This document shows positions 11,756 through 22,936 of a DNA stretch of 64,000 nt, piece by piece. A program made the position numbers and the translations under genes. Source of the DNA: Hydractinia symbiolongicarpus (lineage: Eukaryota; Cnidaria; Hydrozoa; Anthoathecata; Hydractiniidae); the NCBI RefSeq assembly GCF_029227915.1, contig NC_079886.1, forward strand, positions 19,878,501 to 19,942,500, in the 5' to 3' direction. Positions within the stretch are counted from its first letter, which is position 1; the number at the start of each line of letters is the position of its first letter. The notes under the pieces are model-generated. The model was not told where the DNA came from, did not search any database, and was given only the letters and a program-made list of their open reading frames with translations.

Positions 11756-11835
11756 TCGCCGCTAAGGGAATTGAACCCCGATCTTCCGCACAAATCAGGA
11801 GAGTTTTAAAAATTAAGCTACCGAGCTTTATTTAC
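11756..11835 (-). repeat. tRNA-like SINE head or tRNA pseudogene
   Basis: Read on the minus strand, this holds a pol III B-box-like GGGTTCAATTCCC (11766-11778) and, 38 bases before it, an A-box-like AGCTCGGTAGC (11817-11827). The intervening CTCTCCTGATTTGTGCGG has the feel of a degenerate anticodon arm. The acceptor ends do not pair, so this is not a functional tRNA. A tRNA-derived SINE head, with its body running toward lower coordinates, is the better reading. Confidence is limited because only one copy is visible. Confidence 0.35.
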
Positions 11836-11919
11836 TAAAGCAAAAAATGTTATTTCGAAGAAATCTCAAGCACAATATCATTAAATAGATTTGAAAAAAT
11901 TAAGAGCTATTCAAACCCC

Positions 11920-12150
11920 CGGTTTTTTGAGGACAAAACAAGATCAAAGAAGCCGCTGCTACCATTTTGTGTGACCGACAGACATGCGTGAACAGGTATT
12001 ATAATACAGGGTTAACCCGTGAAAAAATCCACGGGTTCGCCCATCTTTTATTTATTGCAATTCGTGTTTCCGTAACACGACTTTTTTCTCGCGCGCAAAC
12101 AGACAGACGGAATACGGCTATTATTAAAGAGATTTACATTATAGTCATAA
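11920..12150. repeat. Possible dispersed-repeat fragment with hairpin
   Basis: It carries a short hairpin (AACCCGT at 12014-12020 with ACGGGTT at 12031-12037) and the word ACAGACAGACGG near 12100. A similar CACGGGTTAAAAACGGGTT stretch occurs near 17163. The style is that of a retroposon tail, but no coding sequence is present and the assignment is weak. Confidence 0.3.
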
Positions 12151-12821
12151 CATGACTCGCCCTAACAATTGCTCAGACCGACTATATAAAACCCGACCTA
12201 TTTTCGACCACCTGCAGAAAAAAGTTTCTGAGTTAAATCCGTCAGTAAAGTTGTGTATTAAGAAAAAAAGGGTTCCATTCAGAGTGAAATCTGTGCTCAA
12301 ACCCACAGCAACCAAAGAAATGGGGATATAAATTGCGTGTTTTCATTGATGATCTAATTCACAACTTTGAATTCCGTACTGGTGCTATTGATGGTTTCCC
12401 AACTTAACTAGATTTGAAAGCATCGGGAAATATAGTACTGATATTGCTGCAGAATATACCCAGACGCACATGAGATAATTTATATTTTGACCGTTAGTAC
12501 AGAGGTTTTGATCTTGTGACGACTCTTCAAGAACAAGGTAATGCAGCTTGGGTACAGTACGAGCAAATCTACTTCTAAAACACAGGATGCCCTTTGATCA
12601 AATCATGAGGAAGAACTATGGACACCAAACTATGACGGCGTATTTGAGGACTATCAAATGGTTTGATAAGCTTGACGTGACACTCTTATCGACATATGAA
12701 AGTGTTGACATCTATGCATATCTACTGGTATAACCTATAATAAGTGTATGGGTAGGGTATCCTGTTAGATGTCCTTCTTAGCCTACACAGAATAAGCGTG
12801 AGATCGAAAAAGTGACTTTAA

Positions 12822-14795
12822 GGGCAGAAACTTTCGTGGGCAAAAACCTTTGTGTATAAAAAAAAAAGTTTGCGGTTTCTGGAACAAATTTTGCGAATGA
12901 AGTAAAAAGTTATTTTCGCTTGAAAAAACTTTCGCGAATGAGCAAAAAATAGGACATTTTTTAAAATTTTCTAAAGCAAAAAATAGAACTTATTTTTTTC
13001 AACTTCTCAATCAGAATCAGTTTCGTCATCAGTTTCTCCATCTTCACCATTTTGCTACCCCTTAACAATTCAAGTTCTTTTACGTGACATCACAAACAGC
13101 TAGTAGATGACTGTTATCATCCACCTGCCTGTCATCATTACCCAACATTGGGTCGATGTCACGGAAAGGATAGATGGATGACATCTTGTCTGAGCCGAGC
13201 TTAATAGCATCAAAAATTCTGAAACCTTTTCAATCACCATGGATAATGTTTTTTCTTCTGTAGTAGTTATGCTTACCTAGCATGTAACCAATGCTAAATC
13301 AAGGCTTATATTGAGCCTGAAAAAAACAAAGCCATTGGCAAACCCCAGTCGTGAATACTCCACCTGTTTCAGCGGGAAATATAAAAAAAAGAGAAAAAAG
13401 CTGAAGATATTAGCGAAATTTTTAGCATTAGCATACAGTTAACTCGAACTTTTATTAGCTGGAACTGTTTTCTACGGTCCCTTGGACATTTCTTAATACT
13501 TTCTTATAAAAACTACTCGTTAACTCGATCATTTGTCTTCTCGAACCATTTTTGGTTCCCCCTCAGGTTAATTTCTTCGGATAACTCGATCTTTTTAGTG
13601 ACTAAGTAGAAAATAAATGTTCGAAAAATGAATACTGGTATGTAATGTAATGAAATTTTGAAAAACCTGTTCTTACATGGTTCTCATAAATTTTCCTTTT
13701 GGTTGCAATATGATCAAAGAGAAGGCTTTTCAATTTGCTGAAAGTTTTGATCTTGCAAATTTTAAGGCGTCAGATGGATGGCTGGAGAAGTAGAAAAAAA
13801 GATTAGAAAATAAATACATTCTTGCACGTAACAAAAAGTTATTTTTTAACACGTTACAGTCCTTTTTTAAAATATAAGTTCTGTTTTTTTTTTAAATGTC
13901 CACCAAACACTTTTGTCCTGACAGTTGGATAATGCAAGGCACTTGCATGCCATCGCAATCCAAGATTTACTGCTTTTGCAGTAATAGTGATAACGCATCT
14001 TCCATAGGGATTGGCACGTAGAAGATAAAAAAATCGTTTTAGCAGCCTTCTGTTTTCCCTAACGGCAAATGATCAATCAGTTATTTTCCCATTCGTCTTA
14101 ACATTGACAGCCTTATTGTCCACAGGGTTGTTAAGTTCAATTTTGCCATAAACCTTTTCTTACAGCACTGGTTTCCAAAAACTTTTATAGATGTAGAACC
14201 CTTTAACGTAAGAAACGATATTAGTCAAAGTCACAAGTACTAATGAGATACCTTCGGTCTCTTTAATATCTTTTCCCATAAATTCCATCGCGTTCCATTC
14301 AATACTGCGCTTACAAAAAACTAAAAACGTCTTCTCAGTAGAGCAGTGGCGTTGTATAAAAAGTTTGAAAGTATATATTCCGAACATATAATATATTTTA
14401 AAAATATATTTCGAATCTTTCTTTCACAAGAAGTTTGCATCATGACGAATCGCCTTTCGAACTAAATCTCATTTTTGTCTAGTTTCGAATTCAAGGAACT
14501 TCGCTTAAGTCGAACATTCGTTAAGTCAAACTGTTTTTCTGGTGCCTTGGAGGTTCGATTTACCGGGAGTTAACTATAAATAGACTGAAAAAAGAAAATT
14601 ATTACATACGTATTAAAAATATCAATCCATGTGTCATTGATTTTTGAAAAAACTTTCGCGTTTTTTAAGTAAGCAATAATTTCGCGTGAAAAATTTTTTG
14701 TTTTGCTGTTTTGTGATTTAAAACGCAAAAACTTTCGCGAAAAAGAACCAAAAACGCCAAAGCGCAAAACTTTCTGCGCGCGAAATTTTCTGCCC
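12822..14795. mobile_element. TTAA-flanked TIR element, about 1.97 kb, non-autonomous
   Basis: The left end GGGCAGAAACTTTCG (from 12822) and the complement of the right end (GGGCAGAAAATTTCG, ending at 14795) form terminal inverted repeats. Both are bordered by TTAA (12818-12821 and 14796-14799). TTAA duplications are typical of the piggyBac and Kolobok superfamilies; the terminal GG would fit Kolobok. Subterminal TTTCGCGAA words occur at both sides. I see no intact transposase, so it depends on a partner in trans. A second element (13436-14576) sits inside it. Confidence 0.65.
13436..14576. mobile_element. Tigger/pogo-like TIR element nested in the TTAA element
   Basis: The left end CAGTTAACTCGAAC and the complement of the right end (TAGTTAACTCCCGG, then AAATCGAACC) are imperfect TIRs bordered by TA on each side (13434-13435 and 14577-14578). 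Inner words such as CTCGAAC, CCTTGGA and CTTAAGTCGAACATTCG recall the terminal regions of pogo/Tigger elements. No intact transposase remains. It splits the older TTAA element, so it inserted later. Confidence 0.5.
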
Positions 14796-15834
14796 TTAAA
14801 GTATACTATAAGTTACTGTTTCACTTTCTTGACATGTTTGTTGTCCAAGAATGGGTTTTACGTCGTCCATTACAGCTAAAAATTAGAATTTAATATTTAG
14901 ATTAATGAATGCGTAATGCAAATAACCATCTATGCCAAGTGTTGAAAAAGACTTTTAACAAAGCTACAGCATCCCTGCCAACAAAGGCTATTGGTTTAGA
15001 TGGAGTTTATTATTGGCCGGTGTTTATGTCGGTGAGGATGCTAAAAAAGGACGATTCAAAAATGAGGTGAGGATGCTAAAAAAGGACAAGGCAGAAATCC
15101 TTAATGCCAGCAAATAAGAGCTTATTGTGAAAAATGGAAATTAAACTTCACCGCCAAATCTAATTGTTTCAATCAATTCCACACAGAGTAGTTCTGCTTT
15201 GACTCCTTATTATTGTTGTGAATACCAAAGTATTAAATTTACTATTATTATTTTGTTCTTTTAAACTTTGATTGCAACAATCTATATGTTTGGAAAATAA
15301 GGCTAAACAACGTGACCACCACACTTTTGAAACCGCTAACAATGACTGATCCTGTAAGATATTTTATTAATCAAAGGTAAAAGAAGTCCTTCACCAGTCA
15401 TATTTCCTTGCACTTATATTTTGTAGATTTTAAGGCACTTTATTAACCATTAGCTTTCTACGATTTTATATCCTTGATTGTATAGTTGTTTTAAAGAAAC
15501 GAATCCATAAAAGACCCCGAAAATGTTTGCTTATAAAATTGCAAGTTAAATTCAACCATTCACTTTAAATTGTTTCTGCCAACAGTGAGTAAGCATGCCA
15601 AACACGGTTACATAACAGACTTGCAAAGTATTTACAAACCTCAATAAAGGACCTTGAAAATGGCTACTGCTATCTGCATAGATCGTCCTCCGGTCGTGTT
15701 GCGACCGGCTAGAACTTTATGTTGCTTTCGCCAATTGAATTAGACAGAAACGTCATGGGGCTTATACTAAAAGTAACGTATTATAATCTGTATATGGCTA
15801 GTCAATAAGGCCCGTTGAACTTAGTTAGGTAGAA
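14796..15834. other. Non-coding stretch
   Basis: No gene is visible. A block of about 20 bases, GTGAGGATGCTAAAAAAGGA, is duplicated in tandem near 15030 and 15066. A small hairpin (CCGGTCG with CGACCGG) lies at about 15692-15709. Confidence 0.5.
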
Positions 15835-16440
15835 GAACAATGAAAAAATAGATTGTTTTGGGCTTTTTGCGGATGTCAGCGGTGCATATGAGAAAATTTT
15901 TTGACGAAATTGAATTCATAGTTACTTCCAATGTATAGAGACTAAGTCGCTGATTAAGAAAATATATAGAAACATGTCATTTTGAAAAACAGTTACAGAG
16001 ATTTGGGGATTTAAAGGGTTTTTTGATGACGTCATTAACGCGTCTGTTCCAGAACGGGTGGGTTGACCCAAGTTTGGGAAATTGATCTCATTTTGGTCCT
16101 AGATGCTCCCATATTACCCACGCATTAGATAACGTTAATTATTTTTACCCGTTTTCCAGTCATTAAGCAAAAAATCCACTTAGGCAGGATAAAAATGACC
16201 CGTCCATAAACAAAAAGAAAAAATATTTTAGAAATTTGTGTGCGCATTGCCTCTATTGTGTATAGCCTGAATGGTTAACCAAGAAAATGTGTATGATCAT
16301 ATGCTTATTTAACAATTTTTAACAAATCAGCAAAGATCCGCCAAGTTACTCACGGGGGAGAAGGCGTCAGTTATTTTCACCCATTCCCAAGTTATTTTGC
16401 CTCAAAGTTATAACTGCAATGCAATGGCTACTCTAACTTA
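15835..16440. repeat. Dispersed repeat family A, copy 1
   Basis: This block of about 600 bases matches 45485-46040 in the same orientation with moderate divergence. Shared words include GCTGAT(T/C)AAGAAAATATAT, GATGACGTCAT, CCAAGTTATTT(T/G)GCCTCAAA and the AATCCA(C/T)TTAGGCAGGAT word. It contains one TGACGTCA palindrome (16027-16034). No coding frame is visible and no terminal repeats were found. The class is unknown. Confidence 0.6.
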
Positions 16441-19400
16441 AAAAATGCTTTTCACGTCGATCTTAACTGCATTAACGTTCTGCTGGAACACCAGAAAACA
16501 AATGAGACATAACTTTTTCGGCTGCATCAAAGGAAAATAAAGATATCTCCTTTGCCTGTCAAAGACAGACAGAAGTAACTTAATAATGTAGGCAATTAAA
16601 TGAACCTCCGCTTTGGTGATAAACAGCATAACGGTATCGCTACTAAGATATCATTTTGTGCTACAAACATATATAAATAGCACGTGGAAAATTTACGGGA
16701 ATTCGCTTATTACAACATAGTCGATAAAAAATATCGCTTTGTTTTAGTAGCATGAAGATTTCGTACGTGCTTAGCACGATCGGTTTTAGCCGACTTGTAA
16801 AATACGGTTATTTCTCTAGAAGTAGATATATCCATTGGCAGTTAATATAGCATAATCTTCAAAACCACAAAAGTCAATCAATCTTTATCTAGGATTATTT
16901 GATTATTATTATTCTAATTGTTTTTAAAGTAATTTGCTAATCTCTTATAAACCAACAAATTCAAAAGTAATAAGAAAAAGCCTTGCATTTCATCGTACAA
17001 CCACGAATATCTTTTCAACTTGCATCCAGTATTGCAAACATTAGTCCGACTGTCCGAGAGAGAAAAATCGGTGCTACAAACACACGAAATATAATTTTGT
17101 TTACATTGGTTTCGCGTTGCTTTTATTTAGCACCTCCGCAGAGCTCAACAGCTAGGGTTTTTCACGGGTTAAAAACGGGTTGGTCATGCCATCCAAAAGC
17201 AATTAATCTGAAAAGAAAGTTGTAATTCTTATGTTTGGGTAATTGCTTTTGTAATAAGTGGAAAGTAATTAAGAATAATATTTAAAATCCTATGACCTAA
17301 TGGCGTGAGTTAGAAATTCAGAAAAAAATGGCATGGTGTAAATAAGAATGTTCCCGACAACGAGGAAAATCGATTTAGTTCTTCAAGCGACTTCAACATT
17401 CCCCTGGGTCCATGTCATATATATTTATGGTAAATAAACTTTAAAAAATAAACTGCTGGTTTCAAAGTTTCACAATATTACAAAGTTACTGGTTGATATA
17501 CTGCTTGTTGAAGGGAACCCCATATAGTTTATGTGTTTTCGGGATGCCGTGCAAAAGGAGCATTGTTTAGTAAAGAATGTTGTAGAAGTTTCCCTTAGAA
17601 ACAGCTAATTCATTTCTTTGCTAAAGACAGCAAAGATATAATCTGTCAGATTATAACCGTGCGTCATCAAATAAACGATCCTTTATTAAAACTGCGCGAT
17701 ATTTGTGTCACAAAATGCAGGATTTAACTGAGAACTGTTTCTGTATACCCAACAGAACTTGAAATTTTTAGCTGTTTTTTGTAGAGTGCCTGTAGGGTAT
17801 CACCATCTACAGACTGTTGAATTTCTTATAGAACAAGGAATAAGAACCAACACAACAAAAAACAACAAATAGAAAGATAAATAATAATATTGTATAATTT
17901 TCAAAATGACTAGAAGCATACAGTAACTTACCTTTTCAACAAGACTGACTATCAAACATCATGTTCGAAGTACAAACATCTCTTTATTGAAATCAAAAAA
18001 GGTTAATCTGTATTTTAAGTTTGATGTAAATCCAAACTCATCATTACACTCCTTTTTATCATGTTTGCATCATATTACCAATCAAGTACGGTTAAGAAGG
18101 AGGACACAACTTTAGAACCTTGATGATTTCAGTGGTCAGAAGGTAATCCAGCATTGATTAAGTAAAACCACATACAACGAGTTGTACGAAATGATGTGAT
18201 AACATGAAGCTGTCATGAACGCGTTATGAATACTAAGCAACGGGAAGTGAATGTGTTTTCGTGTAAAGCTTAATTATATACTAATTCCATGAGAAATTTA
18301 AGCGTAAGAATGCCAATACTTAATGTCATTTCAAATCGAATCGGATGTTGTTCATAATAATCACGGTCGCCATATCAATATTCTGGAAACTCCCCTCAAC
18401 TAAGCCAATTTTCATATTTTCTCTGCAACTGAGGGTACGGGGTGAGGGGGAAGGGAGGGATAGTCAAACAAGGGTCACGTAAATTCCTTCCTGCAAATAA
18501 ACCTTTTTCAACATCCACTGTACAAAATATCTAGTTCGGCAGCAAAAATTAATATCCGGTTTCCGTTCGGCCAATTTTCCGCTTTTGTGGAATTTTCCGC
18601 TTAAATTGCATGTGTATATTTGCAACTGTTTCCAAAGCGGAAAAAACGTTAATGTCCAGCGGTAAAATTTCTGGTTCCGCATATCGTTTACGAATTTATT
18701 ATTGAGAACCACAGAACAAGAAACTTCAATATGGCCGTTTAAAAAAAACGAAACACAGATCAACTGATTATACCTATGGAAACGTTTCTATAGTTATGAG
18801 AAACTGTGATCTCATACCATGGATGTTTAGCTGCATTAAGTTAAACTTTTTGCTTAAATTCTTTGCCCTGACACTGCTGACACGGGGGATCAAAGGGAAG
18901 AAGTTGTGGTTTTTACCCTTGATTTCTCTAAGAACGGACAAAAAAGGGGTTGAAAAGTGATTTTTACATATCTAGAGACTCAAAAAATTCCTGGCTAGCT
19001 ACGCAGAGATAATAATAACAAATAATAATAACAAAAAGTAACTTTTCTATATAAAAATATTCTTGGTTTATCCAACTTAAAAAAGGGTCGAAAAGTCAGC
19101 CTATCAACTTCAAACGCAGTCATAAAGGACGTCAACAAGCTACCTAAGAATGTAGCTTCTTTAATTGAGCAGATTTCATTTTAAAAACGTAAAACATTAC
19201 TCACTACAATCATAAAGTTTGGAGGAAAGATCCTTTCTTATGTTTTGAGATATAAATTTCTTTGCTATCACGTAGTGGCGGGATGGTAGCACATTGGAAA
19301 ATGTGTTTTTGTGGATGCTTACACCCGCAACTTGCAAAAGTGATTTTCTTTCTCAGAAAAAAATTGTTTGTTTACGTTCATCATAGCAAAACAAAGCTCA

Positions 19401-21090
19401 TAAAAATAGCTGTAAGTTATGGCGTCAAGCCAATTATAAAAAACCTGAAAATGAGTTAGTCGACAAAAAATGAGATTAAGAATGAATACTGGACAAATAT
19501 GTGCATTGTCTCATGACCTAGATTTGACCTGAAAGGAAACATATGAACATTTGTCAACATTCTATAATAACGTTAGCCGTAATGAAGGTCAATGGGTTCC
19601 CTAATCTCAAAAGTGATCTAACAATGGTCCACTTTTGGCATCTGTGGCAAGGAAGGGGAAAAGGTGTAACATCCGGATTATTTGCTAAATTTTGTCAATT
19701 TTAAACTTAAAGAACTGTTTCACAAGATCTCTAAAGCGTAACTCATCATAGACCATTGTGGAGGAATTTTCATAAAAGAAAAAAAAACTACATAGTTGAA
19801 TATCCTGCACTGTTGTTGTAAAATTATATAAAAAAAATTGATAAGTTAAAATGATTTTGTTATAGCATCTTTGTCCAAGTGTTAGATAATCTGTGGCAAG
19901 AACAAAGTACAAAATTCACACTGAGGTCGCAACAAGGCAAAAGTGTTCAGGTTAAGGAGAAGTTTGAGTAATAGAATGTTGAGTTATAGAGAGTCTACTG
20001 TATAAGTAAGTTTGTATATTTCAGAGTTGCAAAGTGATTGAATCTAATACATAGCACAGGAATAGTGAAGAAATTGCCCAGCAAGTGAGAGGTCATAAAT
20101 TTAAACTACCACTCGAACAGTCAACCTTCAAACAAATTATTCCCTTAACCTTACCTCACAATACCAAATTTTTCCAAGACATGAACAGAATATTTGATTT
20201 AAGACATCTGAATAACATAAAGTTATTTGACAAACATGTTTTTCATACAACAATGTTGGCTACAACTGTCGATCATGAATCAAGGCCATTTTAAGCAATC
20301 AGATTCAATACCTGACATTCTTAAGCACTCTTTCTCGCACTTACTTAGCTACAGTGTGTTTCAAAGGAAATGCTATTCGTGTGTTTACTTACTATTGACT
20401 AATACGATTTAAAGGGTTAAGATTTCTAATGCCAGTATCTGTAAGCGTCTACAAAGAAAATGATTAAGCAACTTTAGAGTAACCTGCAAGAGAATGCGAA
20501 AAGAGGGCAACCTCGTCCCAAGGCCTATTTGCTACCCTTTTTGATAGCTCAAGAAGGATACAAAGAGCAAATAATTTAAACACTAATACTAATGAGATTT
20601 TCCCCTGAAAGCGCCTTTCATTTAAAAGTGCTCATTTAATCAGTACGATAAATTTAATTATCGTTATTTATGTAATCAAGTAATTCCTATTTTTGATGAG
20701 CTATGCATATGAAAGATTTCTGTTTCTTCCCTGTGATAATAATTTGTATTTTTTGCTTGGATAATCTTAAAAAGATGTGTGTATCCATGGATAAAGACAT
20801 AAGTATTCAATGTTTACAGTTATGAATAGTGTAGATTGTTTTCGTTTTTACATTCAGTTTAAATTCTATTGGAAACACTGAAAACAATGGTGGGAACAGA
20901 ACCAGACGAGAAAAAGCCGTGCTCGAACTAACACAGCTAACGGATGTTTATATTTATACTTGAAAATTTTTTTGTTCGTACAAAAATATTATCAAGCTGA
21001 TAATTCTCGAAGTGTGAGGTGACTGAAATCTGTTAAAAATAACACGTCGCCAACGTATCGCACTTTTATTTCTGTTATCGTACGACACGG
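16441..21090. other. Long intergenic stretch without a supportable gene
   Basis: Short open frames here lack recognisable domains and show no exon-like series. It holds a G-quadruplex-type motif (18433-18459), a stretch with CCGCTT/AAGCGG words near 18590-18650, and a single CTCGTCCCAAGG-type arm near 20513. Sequence upstream of 21090 may include distal regulatory DNA of the heparanase gene, but nothing specific can be named. Confidence 0.4.
18433..18459 (+). other. Canonical G-quadruplex motif
   Basis: Five G-runs of three or more are separated by loops of one to three bases (GGG-TAC-GGGG-TGA-GGGGG-AA-GGG-A-GGG). This satisfies the usual four-run rule in otherwise AT-rich DNA. It lies in intergenic sequence about 2.9 kb upstream of the heparanase-like gene. 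No function is implied by sequence alone. Confidence 0.75.
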
Positions 21091-21097
21091 TATATAA
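21091..21097 (+). promoter_or_regulatory. Candidate TATA box of the heparanase-like gene
   Basis: TATATAA lies about 260 bases upstream of the first in-frame ATG at 21353, so transcription could begin near 21120. The distance leaves room for a 5' UTR of roughly 230 bases, possibly with an intron. Assignment rests only on the motif and its position. Confidence 0.4.
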
Positions 21098-21352
21098 ACA
21101 AAACGGTCAGTATTTTCGACGTAACAAGTCAAGTGAAACCGCGATTTAGTATTAAGTAATGTGTGTTTTGGGAACAGTTGTCAATCAATCTTGTTACTGT
21201 TGATGAAATAAACAAAACAAAACGTTCATAATTATCACAACATTCATCCGATTCTAAGACTTACAACATTTGAATGATACTTGGATTATGTTTCGATAAG
21301 AGTGGAAGATACAAAAAACACATACTATTTGTTTCATGATCACGCTTTCAAA

Positions 21353-22936
21353 ATGAAGTCGGTATTAATATTGTTTTTGCTTTTTTCAACTACGTTTGTT
21401 GTCCACAGCAGTAAGGCTTGGTTTTTGAAGAATAATATGACTTGCAAGTATTGTCTGAAGAAAATATTTTTAACAAAGTTTCTTTCCAGACTTCCTCATT
21501 TCGCCAGCGTGGTTGTAGATGTCGACTTGAATTACAAAAGATGCAAAATTGATGAACGGTTTTTGTCTTTCTCCATTGATACGCTTGAAATGATGAGAAA
21601 GTTTCGTTGTGTTCCATTACGCTTGGAGAAGTTTAACAATCTGGCCAAGGCTTTGAAACCTGCATATTTAAGAATTGGAGGCACTCCTCAAGATTATCTT
21701 ACCATTTCTACAAAAACACGTAAAGAAAACGCGGGAAAAAGTTACCGAAGCAAAAGAGACAAAATCAGGCAAGCGAAAGAGACATATAATTGCACTCCTT
21801 ATTTCGAAAATTGGAAAAAAATGAAGCCTTACACACTCCCCGTGTTTTATTTTGAAGAAATTGCGAAGTTTGCGTCAAGAAATGGTTTGAAATTAATTTT
21901 TGGTTTAAATGAAAAACAAAGAAAATCGCATAACAGATGGAATGCTAAACACGCTCGAAAAATCATCAGATTTGCTGAGAGAAATGGGTACGAAGTGGAC
22001 TGGGAGTTGGGTAACGAACCAAACCGATATACAAAATATGGCGAGAAGTACGGTGTTACCGGTGAACAACTTGCGATAGATATTTCAAAACTGAGATCGC
22101 TAGTTAAAAGGAAAAGCAGTCAAGTATTTGGTCCCGACATTACACAACCTAATTACAAGTCGTTGATGTTCATGGAAGAATTCCTTACAAGCAGACCTCG
22201 TGTGGATGCTATCACTTATCATCAGTATTATATGCATCAAACTGCGTCAACTTTAGCGGCTTACTTAGATCCTACCTACCTGAGTAAGCTCAATGAACAA
22301 ATGGCTTGGCAACGGCGTCTACTTGAAGTCACAAACACAACTTCCCCCTTATGGTTAGGGGAAACTGGGAGTTCCAGTGGTGGAGGAGCTCGTGATCTAT
22401 CTGATACATACGCGTCTGGTTTTTTATATCTTGGCAAGTTAGGCCTTGCATCAACACATTGTCATAAAGTAGTAATTAGACAAAGTTTTTATGGCGGATA
22501 TTATGGCATGCTGGATCCAGTTACCCATAATCCTTTGCCAGATTATTGGTCTGCTCTTATATTTAAGAAACTTGTCGGGGATAGGGTGTTGGATACAAAC
22601 AGAGTGGTGGAGAGTTATTTTCAAGTGTTTGCTTTTTGTTCCAGAGCAAGTCGGTATGATATTGTAGTCATGGCAATTAACTTGAACCTAAACGAAACTA
22701 TCAGATTCTCCATTCGTGGTTTAGAGAAAAAAGAGGTTGAGGCGTATGTCCTAACTGCGCCAGATAACAATCTTCAATCAAAGATGATATTATTAAATGG
22801 AAATATCCTCACTTTGACGAAAGATAACATTATACCAAGTATTAAAGGAGTTAAAGCAAAAACACCTGTATTTCTTCCGCGATCAAGTTACGGATTCTTT
22901 GTGTTCAAAAACGTCAACGCTAATGGATGCATGTAG
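21353..22936 (+). CDS. HPSE: Heparanase-like endo-beta-glucuronidase (GH79), 527 aa
   Basis: Heparanase cuts heparan sulfate chains in the extracellular matrix and lysosome. The frame can be read open from 21281, but its first ATG is at 21353, and that ATG starts a clear signal peptide (MKSVLILFLLFSTTFVVHSS). Counting from it, the proton donor is E222 in WELGNEPN and the nucleophile is E337 in WLGETGSSSGGGA. These match the E225/E343 pair of human heparanase in spacing and context. The block PDYWSALIFKKLVG and the closing SYGFFVFKN also match the family, so the TIM barrel and the C-terminal beta domain are both present. Length is close to the human 543 residues. A basic region at about 120-140 falls where the mammalian precursor has its excised linker, but processing cannot be judged. 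There are no introns in the coding region, unlike vertebrate HPSE. HPSE2-like identity is unlikely because both catalytic residues are kept. Confidence 0.9.
   Translation: MKSVLILFLLFSTTFVVHSSKAWFLKNNMTCKYCLKKIFLTKFLSRLPHFASVVVDVDLNYKRCKIDERFLSFSIDTLEMMRKFRCVPLRLEKFNNLAKALKPAYLRIGGTPQDYLTISTKTRKENAGKSYRSKRDKIRQAKETYNCTPYFENWKKMKPYTLPVFYFEEIAKFASRNGLKLIFGLNEKQRKSHNRWNAKHARKIIRFAERNGYEVDWELGNEPNRYTKYGEKYGVTGEQLAIDISKLRSLVKRKSSQVFGPDITQPNYKSLMFMEEFLTSRPRVDAITYHQYYMHQTASTLAAYLDPTYLSKLNEQMAWQRRLLEVTNTTSPLWLGETGSSSGGGARDLSDTYASGFLYLGKLGLASTHCHKVVIRQSFYGGYYGMLDPVTHNPLPDYWSALIFKKLVGDRVLDTNRVVESYFQVFAFCSRASRYDIVVMAINLNLNETIRFSIRGLEKKEVEAYVLTAPDNNLQSKMILLNGNILTLTKDNIIPSIKGVKAKTPVFLPRSSYGFFVFKNVNANGCM

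Noticed and set aside
21281-21352. Longer N-terminus for the heparanase-like protein
   Set aside because: The upstream frame is open but begins at TTG. The first ATG is at 21353 and is followed directly by a signal peptide.
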